A stretch of DNA of 64,000 nt from contig CM057463.1 in assembly GCA_030035585.1 (NCBI GenBank), positions 141,082,736 through 141,146,735 of the forward strand. Direction: 5' to 3'. Position 1 is the stretch's first letter; each line of letters opens with the position of its first letter. The DNA is from Dugong dugon. Its lineage: Eukaryota; Chordata; Mammalia; Sirenia; Dugongidae. The notes under the pieces were generated by a model, which saw nothing but the letters and a program-made list of their open reading frames with translations, did not search any database and had not been told where the DNA came from. Made by a program: the position numbers and the translations under genes. Of this stretch, positions 46,448-58,747 are shown one piece after another.

Positions 46448-48495
46448 TTGAAGGAGAACCTTGTATTTTCCTATGTCTTTCATGTGGTGAATGGGGAACT
46501 TAGAATTGCTGCTAACAAAGTTTCTACTCAGCACAACTACGGTTTTGCCTTCTTCGCGTTCCAGAATGGGAGAAACGCGGTTTCCTTCTCCTTTAGCGGT
46601 ACCGTCTGTAAAGCCCTAATCTCAGCTTCGCAGCACAGAATGCCTCCCGGATTGATGGAAAGTCTGAACGGCTTCAACTACTTGAAAGGGAGAAAAGTCA
46701 TACGCTTTATTCAGGTAGACAATGCACAGGCAACTTTCTTAGGCATGTAACCCAGAGGGACTTTCCAACACAGAAAGTGAATCGTGCTCCGTTCCTCCCC
46801 AGACTGAGAGCAACAAGCTCTTGCTTTCTCTTTCAGGCAGGGAAGAAGCTACAGGCTCCTGTAAAGCATACAAGCTTTAGTCAGCAAAACTGAACCTCTT
46901 CTGCTGTCCTCTAGCTGAAGGCAGACAATCTGCCTGTTTGGCTTTGAAAGCCAGTAATACCTTCATTCCCTGGTATGCGAAATTCCCTTGGAAATCCAGG
47001 GGATTCAAATACTTGCTAGGCCTGCACTCTCCAGCCTTCTCCCACTCAGGGAACATTGGAGAAAGCAGCTTGTGCTGGGCAGACTCTTTCTTGTAACAAA
47101 ACTGAAAACTTAAGTAGATTCAGTTAAGCAGCTTGAAGGAGAAGGCTGTCTTTTGCTTTCTCTTTCATATGGTGAATAGGAAACTAAAACTCACTGCTAA
47201 CAAATGTTTTACTCAGGAGAAGTACGGTTTTGCCTCGTTAGCCTTCCAGAATGGGAGAAACGCGGTTTCTCTTCTCCTTTAGCGATACCGTGTGTAAAGC
47301 CCTATTCTCAGCTTCGCAGCACAGAATGCCTCGAGGAATGCTGGAAAGTCTGAACGGCTTCAACTACTTGAAAGGGAGAAAAGTCATACGCTTTATCCAC
47401 GTAGACAATGCACAGGCAACTTTCTTAGGCATGTAACCCAGAGGGACTTTCCAACACAGAAAGTGAATCGTGCTCCGTTCCTCCCCAGACTGAGAGCAAC
47501 AAGCTCTTGCTTTCTCTTTCAGGCAGGGAAGAAGCTACATGCTCGTGTTAGGCACACAAGCTATAGTCAGCAAATCTGAACCTCTTCTATTGTCCTCTAG
47601 CTGAAGGCACACAATCTACCTGTCTGGCTTTGAAAGCCAACAGTACCATCATTCCCTGGCATGCAAACTTCCCTTAGAAACCCAGGGGATACAAATACTT
47701 GCTGGGCCTGCACCGTCCAGCCTTCTCCCACTCAGAGAACATTGGCGAAAGCAGCTTTGCTGGGCGGACTCTTTCCTCTAAGAAAACTGAAAACTTAAGT
47801 AGATTCAGTTAAGCAGCTTGAAGGAGAACGCTGTATTTTCCTATGTCTTTCATGTGGTGAATGGGGAACTTACAATTGCTGCTAACAAAATTTCTACTCA
47901 GCACAACTACGGTTTTGCCTCCTTCCCGTTCCAGAATGGGATAAACGCGGTTTCTCTTCTCCTTTAGCGATACCGTGTGTAAAGCCCTATTCTCAGCTTC
48001 GCAGCACAGAATGCCTCGAGGAATGCATGCTGGAAAGTCTGAACGGCTTCAACTACTTGAAAGGGAGAAAAGTCATACGCTTTATCCAGGTAGGCAATGC
48101 ACAGGCAACTTTCTTAGGCATGTAACACAGAGGGACTTTCCAACACAGAAAGTGAATCGTGCTCCGTTCCTCCCCAGACTGAGAGCAACAAGCTCTTGCT
48201 TTCTCTTTCAGGCAGGGAAGAAGCTACATGCTCGTGTTAGGCACACAAGCTTTAGTCAGCAAATCGGAACCTCTTCTATTGTCCTCTAGCTGTCTACCTG
48301 TCTGGCTTTGAAAGCCAACAGTACCTTCATTCACTGGTACGCAAACTTCCCTTAGAAACCCAGAGGTTACAAATACTTGCTGGGCCTGCACTCTCCAGCC
48401 TTCTCCCACTCAGAGAACATTGGCGAAAGCAGCTTTGCTGGGCGGACTCTTTCCTCTAAGAAAACTGAAAACTTAAGTAGATTCAGTTAAGCAGC
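46448..48495 (+). repeat. HOR unit, canonical A-B-C, 2,048 bp
   Basis: A 46448-47132, B 47133-47817 (685 bp, 'attggcgaaag'), C3 47818-48495 with 'ttcccgttcc' (C at 47926, 4,096 bp after 43830), 'ggtaggcaatg' and V tail. Confidence 0.95.
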
Positions 48496-50543
48496 TTGAA
48501 GGAGAACCTTGTATTTTCCTATGTCTTTCATGTGGTGAATGGGGAACTTAGAATTGCTGCTAACAAAGTTTCTACTCAGCACAACTACGGTTTTGCCTTC
48601 TTCGCGTTCCAGAATGGGAGAAACGCGGTTTCCTTCTCCTTTAGCGGTACCGTCTGTAAAGCCCTAATCTCAGCTTCGCAGCACAGAATGCCTCCCGGAT
48701 TGATGGAAAGTCTGAACGGCTTCAACTACTTGAAAGGGAGAAAAGTCATACGCTTTATTCAGGTAGACAATGCACAGGCAACTTTCTTAGGCATGTAACC
48801 CAGAGGGACTTTCCAACACAGAAAGTGAATCGTGCTCCGTTCCTCCCCAGACTGAGAGCAACAAGCTCTTGCTTTCTCTTTCAGGCAGGGAAGAAGCTAC
48901 AGGCTCCTGTAAAGCATACAAGCTTTAGTCAGCAAAACTGAACCTCTTCTGCTGTCCTCTAGCTGAAGGCAGACAATCTGCCTGTTTGTCTTTGAAAGCC
49001 AGTAATACCTTCATTCCCTGGTATGCGAAATTCCCTTGGAAATCCAGGGGATTCAAATACTTGCTAGGCCTGCACTCTCCAGCCTTCTCCCACTCAGGGA
49101 ACATTGGAGAAAGCAGCTTGTGCTGGGCAGACTCTTTCTTGTAACAAAACTGAAAACTTAAGTAGATTCAGTTAAGCAGCTTGAAGGAGAAGGCTGTCTT
49201 TTGCTTTCTCTTTCATATGGTGAATAGGAAACTAAAACTCACTGCTAACAAATGTTTTACTCAGGAGAAGTACGGTTTTGCCTCGTTAGCCTTCCAGAAT
49301 GGGAGAAACGCGGTTTCTCTTCTCCTTTAGCGATACCGTGTGTAAAGCCCTATTCTCAGCTTCGCAGCACAGAATGCCTCGAGGAATGCTGGAAAGTCTG
49401 AACGGCTTCAACTACTTGAAAGGGAGAAAAGTCATACGCTTTATCCACGTAGACAATGCACAGGCAACTTTCTTAGGCATGTAACCCAGAGGGACTTTCC
49501 AACACAGAAAGTGAATCGTGCTCCGTTCCTCCCCAGACTGAGAGCAACAAGCTCTTGCTTTCTCTTTCAGGCAGGGAAGAAGCTACATGCTCGTGTTAGG
49601 CACACAAGCTATAGTCAGCAAATCTGAACCTCTTCTATTGTCCTCTAGCTGAAGGCACACAATCTACCTGTCTGGCTTTGAAAGCCAACAGTACCATCAT
49701 TCCCTGGCATGCAAACTTCCCTTAGAAACCCAGGGGATACAAATACTTGCTGGGCCTGCACCGTCCAGCCTTCTCCCACTCAGAGAACATTGGAGAAAGC
49801 AGCTTTGCTGGGCGGACTCTTTCCTCTAAGAAAACTGAAAACTTAAGTAGATTCAGTTAAGCAGCTTGAAGGAGAACGCTGTATTTTCCTATGTCTTTCA
49901 TGTGGTGAATGGGGAACTTACAATTGCTGCTAACAAAATTTCTACTCAGCACAACTACGGTTTTGCCTCCTTCGCGTTCCAGAATGGGATAAACGCGGTT
50001 TCTCTTCTCCTTTAGCGATACCGTGTGTAAAGCCCTATTCTCAGCTTCGCAGCACAGAATGCCTCGAGGAATGCATGCTGGAAAGTCTGAACGGCTTCAA
50101 CTACTTGAAAGGGAGAAAAGTCATACGCTTTATCCAGGTAGGCAATGCACAGGCAACTTTCTTAGGCATGTAACACAGAGGGACTTTCCAACACAGAAAG
50201 TGAATCGTGCTCCGTTCCTCCCCAGACTGAGAGCAACAAGCTCTTGCTTTCTCTTTCAGGCAGGGAAGAAGCTACATGCTCGTGTTAGGCACACAAGCTT
50301 TAGTCAGCAAATCGGAACCTCTTCTATTGTCCTCTAGCTGTCTACCTGTCTGGCTTTGAAAGCCAACAGTACCATCATTCCCTGACATGCAAACTTCCCT
50401 TAGAAACCCAGAGGTTACAAATACTTGCTGGGCCTGCACTCTCCAGCCTTCTCCCACTCAGAGAACATTGGCGAAAGCAGCTTTGCTGGGCGGACTCTTT
50501 CCTCTAAGAAAACTGAAAACTTAAGTAGATTCAGTTAAGCAGC
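48496..50543 (+). repeat. HOR unit, canonical A-B-C, 2,048 bp
   Basis: A 48496-49180 with T at 48989, B 49181-49865 (685 bp, 'attggagaaag'), C3 49866-50543. The C tail has 'ccctgacatgc' plus 'cagaggttac', the mixed form also found at 27141 and 58589, so the 4,096 bp duplication signal ends inside this monomer. Confidence 0.95.
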
Positions 50544-53281
50544 TTGAAGGAGAACCTTGTATTTTCCTATGTCTTTCATGTGGTGAATGGGGAACTTAGA
50601 ATTGCTGCTAACAAAGTTTCTACTCAGCACAACTACGGTTTTGCCTTCTTCGCGTTCCAGAATGGGAGAAACGCGGTTTCCTTCTCCTTTAGCGGTACCG
50701 TCTGTAAAGCCCTAATCTCAGCTTCGCAGCACAGAATGCCTCCCGGATTGATGGAAAGTCTGAACGGCTTCAACTACTTGAAAGGGAGAAAAGTCATACG
50801 CTTTATTCAGGTAGACAATGCACAGGCAACTTTCTTAGGCATGTAACCCAGAGGGACTTTCCAACACAGAAAGTGAATCGTGCTCCGTTCCTCCCCAGAC
50901 TGAGAGCAACAAGCGCTTGCTTTCTCTTTCAGGCAGGGAAGAAGCTACAGGCTCCTGTAAAGCATACAAGCTTTAGTCAGCAAAACTGAACCTCTTCTGC
51001 TGTCCTCTAGCTGAAGGCAGACAATCTGCCTGTTTGGCTTTGAAAGCCAGTAATACCTTCATTCCCTGGTATGCGAAATTCCCTTGGAAATCCAGGGGAT
51101 TCAAATACTTGCTAGGCCTGCACTCTCCAGCCTTCTCCCACTCAGGGAACATTGGAGAAAGCAGCTTGTGCTGGGCAGACTCTTTCTTGTAACAAAACTG
51201 AAAACTTAAGTAGATTCAGTTAAGCAGCTTGAAGGAGAAGGCTGTCTTTTGCTTTCTCTTTCATATGGTGAATAGGAAACTAAAACTCACTGCTAACAAA
51301 TGTTTTACTCAGGAGAAGTACGGTTTTGCCTCGTTAGCCTTCCAGAATGGGATAAACGCGGTTTCTCTTCTCCTTTAGCGATACCGTGTGTAAAGCCCTA
51401 TTCTCAGCTTCGCAGCACAGAATGCCTCGAGGAATGCATGCTGGAAAGTCTAAACGGCTTCAACTACTTGAAAGGGAGAAAAGTCATACGCTTTATCCAG
51501 GTAGACAATGCAGAGGCAACTTTCTTAGGCATGTAACCCAGAGGGACTTTCCAACACAGAAAGTGAATCGTGCTCCGTTCCTCCCCAGACTGAGAGCAAC
51601 AAGCTCTTGCTTTCTCTTTCAGGCAGGGAAGAAGCTACAGGCTCCTGTAAAGCATACAAGCTTTAGTCAGCAAAACTGAACCTCTTCTGCTGTCCTCTAG
51701 CTGAAGGCAGACAATCTGCCTGTTTGGCTTTGAAAGCCAGTAATACCTTCATTCCCTGGTATGCGAAATTCCCTTGGAAATCCAGGGGATTCAAATACTT
51801 GCTAGGCCTGCACTCTCCAGCCTTCTCCCACTCAGGGAACATTGGAGAAAGCAGCTTGTGCTGGGCAGACTCTTTCTTGTAACAAAACTGAAAACTTAAG
51901 TAGATTCAGTTAAGCAGCTTGAAGGAGAAGGCTGTCTTTTGCTTTCTCTTTCATATGGTGAATAGGAAACTAAAACTCACTGCTAACAAATGTTTTACTC
52001 AGGAGAAGTACGGTTTTGCCTCGTTAGCCTTCCAGAATGGGAGAAACGCGGTTTCTCTTCTCCTTTAGCGATACCGTGTGTAAAGCCCTATTCTCAGCTT
52101 CGCAGCACAGAATGCCTCGAGGAATGCTGGAAAGTCTGAACGGCTTCAACTACTTGAAAGGGAGAAAAGTCATACGCTTTATCCACGTAGACAATGCACA
52201 GGCAACTTTCTTAGGCATGTAACACAGAGGGACTTTCCAACACAGAAAGTGAATCGTGCTCCGTTCCTCCCCAGACTGAGAGCAACAAGCTCTTGCTTTC
52301 TCTTTCAGGCAGGGAAGAAGCTACATGCTCGTGTTAGGCACACAAGCTATAGTCAGCAAATCTGAACCTCTTCTATTGTCCTCTAGCTGAAGGCACACAA
52401 TCTACCTGTCTGGCTTTGAAAGCCAACAGTACCATCATTCCCTGGCATGCAAACTTCCCTTAGAAACCCAGGGGATACAAATACTTGCTGGGCCTGCACC
52501 GTCCAGCCTTCTCCCACTCAGAGAACATTGGCGAAAGCAGCTTTGCTGGGCGGACTCTTTCCTCTAAGAAAACTGAAAACTTAAGTAGATTCAGTTAAGC
52601 AGCTTGAAGGAGAACGCTGTATTTTCCTATGTCTTTAATGTGGTGAATGGGGAACTTACAATTGCTGCTAACAAAGTTTCTACTCAGCACAACTACGGTT
52701 TTGCCTCCTTCGCGTTCCAGAATGGGATAAACGCGGTTTCTCTTCTCCTTTAGCGATACCGTGTGTAAAGCCCTATTCTCAGCTTCGCAGCACAGAATGC
52801 CTCGAGGAATGCATGCTGGAAAGTCTGAACGGCTTCAACTACTTGAAAGGGAGAAAAGTCATACGCTTTATCCAGGTAGACAATGCACAGGCAACTTTCT
52901 TAGGCATGTAACACAGAGGGACTTTCCAACACAGAAAGTGAATCGTGCTCCGTTCCTCCCCAGACTGAGAGCAACAAGCTCTTGCTTTCTCTTTCAGGCA
53001 GGGAAGAAGCTACATGCTCGTGTTAGGCACACAAGCTTTAGTCAGCAAATCGGAACCTCTTCTATTGTCCTCTAGCTGTCTACCTGTCTGGCTTTGAAAG
53101 CCAACAGTACCATCATTCCCTGGCATGCAAACTTCCCTTAGAAACCCAGGGGATACAAATACTTGCTGGGCCTGCACCGTCCAGCCTTCTCCCACTCAGA
53201 GAACATTGGCGAAAGCAGCTTTGCTGGGCGGACTCTTTCCTCTAAGAAAACTGAAAACTTAAGTAGATTCAGTTAAGCAGC
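50544..53281 (+). repeat. Four-monomer HOR unit A-B/A-B-C (2,738 bp), copy 3 of 4
   Basis: A 50544-51228 ('aagcgcttg'), B/A hybrid 51229-51918 (690 bp), B 51919-52603 (685 bp), C2 52604-53281. Confidence 0.95.
51229..51918 (+). repeat. B-C-A mosaic monomer (690 bp), copy 3
   Basis: Same mosaic and private bases; the switch to A lies in 51497-51640. Confidence 0.9.
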
Positions 53282-55333
53282 TTGAAGGAGAACCTTGTAT
53301 TTTCCTATGTCTTTCATGTGGTGAATGGGGAACTTAGAATTGCTGCTAACAAAGTTTCTACTCAGCACAACTACGGTTTTGCCTTCTTCGCGTTCCAGAA
53401 TGGGAGAAACGCGGTTTCCTTCTCCTTTAGCGGTACCGTCTGTAAAGCCCTAATCTCAGCTTCGCAGCACAGAATGCCTCCCGGATTGATGGAAAGTCTG
53501 AACGGCTTCAACTACTTGAAAGGGAGAAAAGTCATACGCTTTATTCAGGTAGACAATGCACAGGCAACTTTCTTAGGCATGTAACCCAGAGGGACTTTCC
53601 AACACAGAAAGTGAATCGTGCTCCGTTCCTCCCCAGACTGAGAGCAACAAGCTCTTGCTTTCTCTTTCAGGCAGGGAAGAAGCTACAGGCTCCTGTAAAG
53701 CATACAAGCTTTAGTCAGCAAAACTGAACCTCTTCTGCTGTCCTCTAGCTGAAGGCAGACAATCTGCCTGTTTGGCTTTGAAAGCCAGTAATACCTTCAT
53801 TCCCTGGTATGCGAAATTCCCTTGGAAATCCAGGGGATTCAAATACTTGCTAGGCCTGCACTCTCCAGCCTTCTCCCACTCAGGGAACATTGGAGAAAGC
53901 AGCTTGTGCTGGGCAGACTCTTTCTTGTAACAAAACTGAAAACTTAAGTAGATTCAGTTAAGCAGCTTGAAGGAGAAGGCTGTCTTTTGCTTTCTCTTTC
54001 ATATGGTGAATAGGAAACTAAAACTCACTGCTAACAAATGTTTTACTCAGGAGAAGTACGGTTTTGCCTCGTTAGCCTTCCAGAATGGGAGAAACGCGGT
54101 TTCTCTTCTCCTTTAGCGATACCGTGTGTAAAGCCCTATTCTCAGCTTCGCAGCACAGAATGCCTCGAGGAATGCATGCTGGAAAGTCTGAACGGCTTCA
54201 ACTACTTGAAAGGGAGAAAAGTCATACGCTTTATCCACGTAGACAATGCACAGGCAACTTTCTTAGGCATGTAACCCAGAGGGACTTTCCAACACAGAAA
54301 GTGAATCGTGCTCCGTTCCTCCCCAGACTGAGAGCAACAAGCTCTTGCTTTCTCTTTCAGGCAGGGAAGAAGCTACATGCTCGTGTTAGGCACACAAGCT
54401 ATAGTCAGCAAATCTGAACCTCTTCTATTGTCCTCTAGCTGAAGGCACACAATCTACCTGTCTGGCTTTGAAAGCCAACAGTACCATCATTCCCTGGCAT
54501 GCAAACTTCCCTTAGAAACCCAGGGGATACAAATACTTGCTGGGCCTGCACCGTCCAGCCTTCTCCCACTCAGAGAACATTGGCGAAAGCAGCTTTGCTG
54601 GGCGGACTCTTTCCTCTAAGAAAACTGAAAACTTAAGTAGATTCAGTTAAGCAGCTTGAAGGAGAACGATGTGTTTTCCTATGTCTTTCATGTGGTGAAT
54701 GGGGAACTTACAATTGCTGCTAACAAAATTTCTACTCAGCACAACTACGGTTTTGCCTCCTTCGCGTTTCAGAATGGGATAAACGCGGTTTCTCTTCTCC
54801 TTTAGCGATACCGTGTGTAAAGCCCTATTCTCAGCTTCGCAGCACAGAATGCCTCGAGGAATGCATGCTGGAAAGTCTGAACGGCTTCAACTACTTGAAA
54901 GGGAGAAAAGTCATACGCTTTATCCAGGTAGACAATGCACAGGCAACTTTCTTAGGCATGTAACACAGAGGGACTTTCCAACACAGAAAGTGAATCGTGC
55001 TCCGTTCCTCCCCAGACTGAGAGCAACAAGCTCTTGCTTTCTCTTTCAGGCAGGGAAGAAGCTACATGCTCGTGTTAGGCACACAAGCTTTAGTCAGCAA
55101 ATCGGAACCTCTTCTATTGTCCTCTAGCTGTCTACCTGTCTGGCTTTGAAAGCCAACAGTACCATCATTCCCTGGCATGCAAACTTCCCTTAGAAACCCA
55201 GGGGATACAAATACTTGCTGGGCCTGCACCGTCCAGCCTTCTCCCACTCAGAGAACATTGGCGAAAGCAGCTTTGCTGGGCGGACTCTTTCCTCTAAGAA
55301 AACTGAAAACTTAAGTAGATTCAGTTAAGCAGC
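53282..55333 (+). repeat. HOR unit, canonical A-B-C, 2,052 bp
   Basis: A 53282-53966, B 53967-54655 (689 bp), C1 54656-55333 with B-like tail. Confidence 0.95.
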
Positions 55334-57385
55334 TTGAAGGAGAACCTTGTATTTTCCTATGTCTTTCATGTGGTGAATGGGGAACTTAGAATTGCTGCTA
55401 ACAAAGTTTCTACTCAGCACAACTACGGTTTTGCCTTCTTCGCGTTCCAGAATGGGAGAAACGCGGTTTCCTTCTCCTTTAGCGGTACCGTCTGTAAAGC
55501 CCTAATCTCAGCTTCGCAGCACAGAATGCCTCCCGGATTGATGGAAAGTCTGAACGGCTTCAACTACTTGAAAGGGAGAAAAGTCATACGCTTTATTCAG
55601 GTAGACAATGCACAGGCAACTTTCTTAGGCATGTAACCCAGAGGGACTTTCCAACACAGAAAGTGAATCGTGCTCCGTTCCTCCCCAGACTGAGAGCAAC
55701 AAGCTCTTGCTTTCTCTTTCAGGCAGGGAAGAAGCTACAGGCTCCTGTAAAGCATACAAGCTTTAGTCAGCAAAACTGAACCTCTTCTGCTGTCCTCTAG
55801 CTGAAGGCAGACAATCTGCCTGTTTGGCTTTGAAAGCCAGTAATACCTTCATTCCCTGGTATGCGAAATTCCCTTGGAAATCCAGGGGATTCAAATACTT
55901 GCTAGGCCTGCACTCTCCAGCCTTCTCCCACTCAGGGAACATTGGAGAAAGCAGCTTGTGCTGGGCAGACTCTTTCTTGTAACAAAACTGAAAACTTAAG
56001 TAGATTCAGTTAAGCAGCTTGAAGGAGAAGGCTGTCTTTTGCTTTCTCTTTCATATGGTGAATAGGAAACTAAAACTCACTGCTAACAAATGTTTTACTC
56101 AGGAGAAGTACGGTTTTGCCTCGTTAGCCTTCCAGAATGGGAGAAACGCGGTTTCTCTTCTCCTTTAGCGATACCGTGTGTAAAGCCCTATTCTCAGCTT
56201 CGCAGCACAGAATGCCTCGAGGAATGCATGCTGGAAAGTCTGAACGGCTTCAACTACTTGAAAGGGAGAAAAGTCATACGCTTTATCCACGTAGACAATG
56301 CACAGGCAACTTTCTTAGGCATGTAACCCAGAGGGACTTTCCAACACAGAAAGTGAATCGTGCTCCGTTCCTCCCCAGACTGAGAGCAACAAGCTCTTGC
56401 TTTCTCTTTCAGGCAGGGAAGAAGCTACATGCTCGTGTTAGGCACACAAGCTATAGTCAGCAAATCTGAACCTCTTCTATTGTCCTCTAGCTGAAGGCAC
56501 ACAATCTACCTGTCTGGCTTTGAAAGCCAACAGTACCATCATTCCCTGGCATGCAAACTTCCCTTAGAAACCCAGGGGATACAAATACTTGCTGGGCCTG
56601 CACCGTCCAGCCTTCTCCCACTCAGAGAACATTGGCGAAAGCAGCTTTGCTGGGCGGACTCTTTCCTCTAAGAAAACTGAAAACTTAAGTAGATTCAGTT
56701 AAGCAGCTTGAAGGAGAACGATGTGTTTTCCTATGTCTTTCATGTGGTGAATGGGGAACTTACAATTGCTGCTAACAAAATTTCTACTCAGCACAACTAC
56801 GGTTTTGCCTCCTTCGCGTTTCAGAATGGGATAAACGCGGTTTCTCTTCTCCTTTAGCGATACCGTGTGTAAAGCCCTATTCTCAGCTTCGCAGCACAGA
56901 ATGCCTCGAGGAATGCATGCTGGAAAGTCTGAACGGCTTCAACTACTTGAAAGGGAGAAAAGTCATACGCTTTATCCAGGTAGACAATGCACAGGCAACT
57001 TTCTTAGGCATGTAACACAGAGGGACTTTCCAACACAGAAAGTGAATCGTGCTCCGTTCCTCCCCAGACTGAGAGCAACCAGCTCTTGCTTTCTCTTTCA
57101 GGCAGGGAAGAAGCTACATGCTCGTGTTAGGCACACAAGCTTTAGTCAGCAAATCGGAACCTCTTCTATTGTCCTCTAGCTGTCTACCTGTCTGGCTTTG
57201 AAAGCCAACAGTACCTTCATTCACTGGTACGCAAACTTCCCTTAGAAACCCAGAGGTTACAAATACTTGCTGGGCCTGCACTCTCCAGCCTTCTCCCACT
57301 CAGAGAACATTGGCGAAAGCAGCTTTGCTGGGCGGACTCTTTCCTCTAAGAAAACTGAAAACTTAAGTAGATTCAGTTAAGCAGC
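55334..57385 (+). repeat. HOR unit, canonical A-B-C, 2,052 bp
   Basis: A 55334-56018, B 56019-56707 (689 bp), C1 56708-57385 with V tail and a private 'gcaaccagc'. Confidence 0.95.
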
Positions 57386-58069
57386 TTGAAGGAGAACCTT
57401 GTATTTTCCTATGTCTTTCATGTGGTGAATGGGGAACTTAGAATTGCTGCTAACAAAGTTTCTACTCAGCACAACTACGGTTTTGCCTTCTTCGCGTTCC
57501 AGAATGGGAGAAACGCGGTTTCCTTCTCCTTTAGCGGTACCGTCTGTAAAGCCCTAATCTCAGCTTCGCAGCACAGAATGCCTCCCGGATTGATGGAAAG
57601 TCTGAACGGCTTCAACTACTTGAAAGGGAGAAAAGTCATACGCTTTATTCAGGTAGACAATGCACAGGCAACTTTCTTAGGCATGTAACCCAGAGGGACT
57701 TTCCAACACAGAAAGTGAATCGTGCTCCGTTCCTCCCCAGACTGAGAGCAACAAGCTCTTGCTTTCTCTTTCAGGCAGGGAAGAAGCTACATGCTCGTGT
57801 TAGGCACACAAGCTATAGTCAGCAAATCTGAACCTCTTCTATTGTCCTCTAGCTGAAGGCACACAATCTACCTGTCTGGCTTTGAAAGCCAACAGTACCA
57901 TCATTCCCTGGCATGCAAACTTCCCTTAGAAACCCAGGGGATACAAATACTTGCTGGGCCTGCACCGTCCAGCCTTCTCCCACTCAGAGAACATTGGAGA
58001 AAGCAGCTTTGCTGGGCGGACTCTTTCCTCTAAGAAAACTGAAAACTTAAGTAGATTCAGTTAAGCAGC
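57386..58069 (+). repeat. A/B hybrid monomer (684 bp)
   Basis: The switch from A to B lies between 57649 and 57792. It is a copy of the hybrid at 25938 by position and flanking order, but lacks that copy's private A. Confidence 0.93.
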
Positions 58070-58747
58070 TTGAAGGAGAACGCTGTATTTTCTTATGTCT
58101 TTCATGTGGTGAATGGGGAACTTACAATTGCTGCTAACAAAATTTCTACTCAGCACAACTACGGTTTTGCCTCCTTCGCGTTCCAGAATGGGATAAACGC
58201 GGTTTCTCTTCTCCTTTAGCGATACCGTGTGTAAAGCCCTATTCTCAGCTTCGCAGCACAGAATGCCTCGAGGAATGCATGCTGGAAAGTCTGAACGGCT
58301 TCAACTACTTGAAAGGGAGAAAAGTCATACGCTTTATCCAGGTAGGCAATGCACAGGCAACTTTCTTAGGCATGTAACACAGAGGGACTTTCCAACACAG
58401 AAAGTGAATCGTGCTCCGTTCCTCCCCAGACTGAGAGCAACAAGCTCTTGCTTTCTCTTTCAGGCAGGGAAGAAGCTACATGCTCGTGTTAGGCACACAA
58501 GCTTTAGTCAGCAAATCGGAACCTCTTCTATTGTCCTCTAGCTGTCTACCTGTCTGGCTTTGAAAGCCAACAGTACCATCATTCCCTGACATGCAAACTT
58601 CCCTTAGAAACCCAGAGGTTACAAATACTTGCTGGGCCTGCACTCTCCAGCCTTCTCCCACTCAGAGAACATTGGCGAAAGCAGCTTTGCTGGGCGGACT
58701 CTTTCCTCTAAGAAAACTGAAAACTTAAGTAGATTCAGTTAAGCAGC
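57386..58747 (+). repeat. HOR unit: A/B hybrid then C (1,362 bp)
   Basis: A/B hybrid 57386-58069 (684 bp, 'attggagaaag') and C3 58070-58747 with T at 58093 and A at 58589. It is the 31,448 bp-offset counterpart of 25938-27299. Confidence 0.94.
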
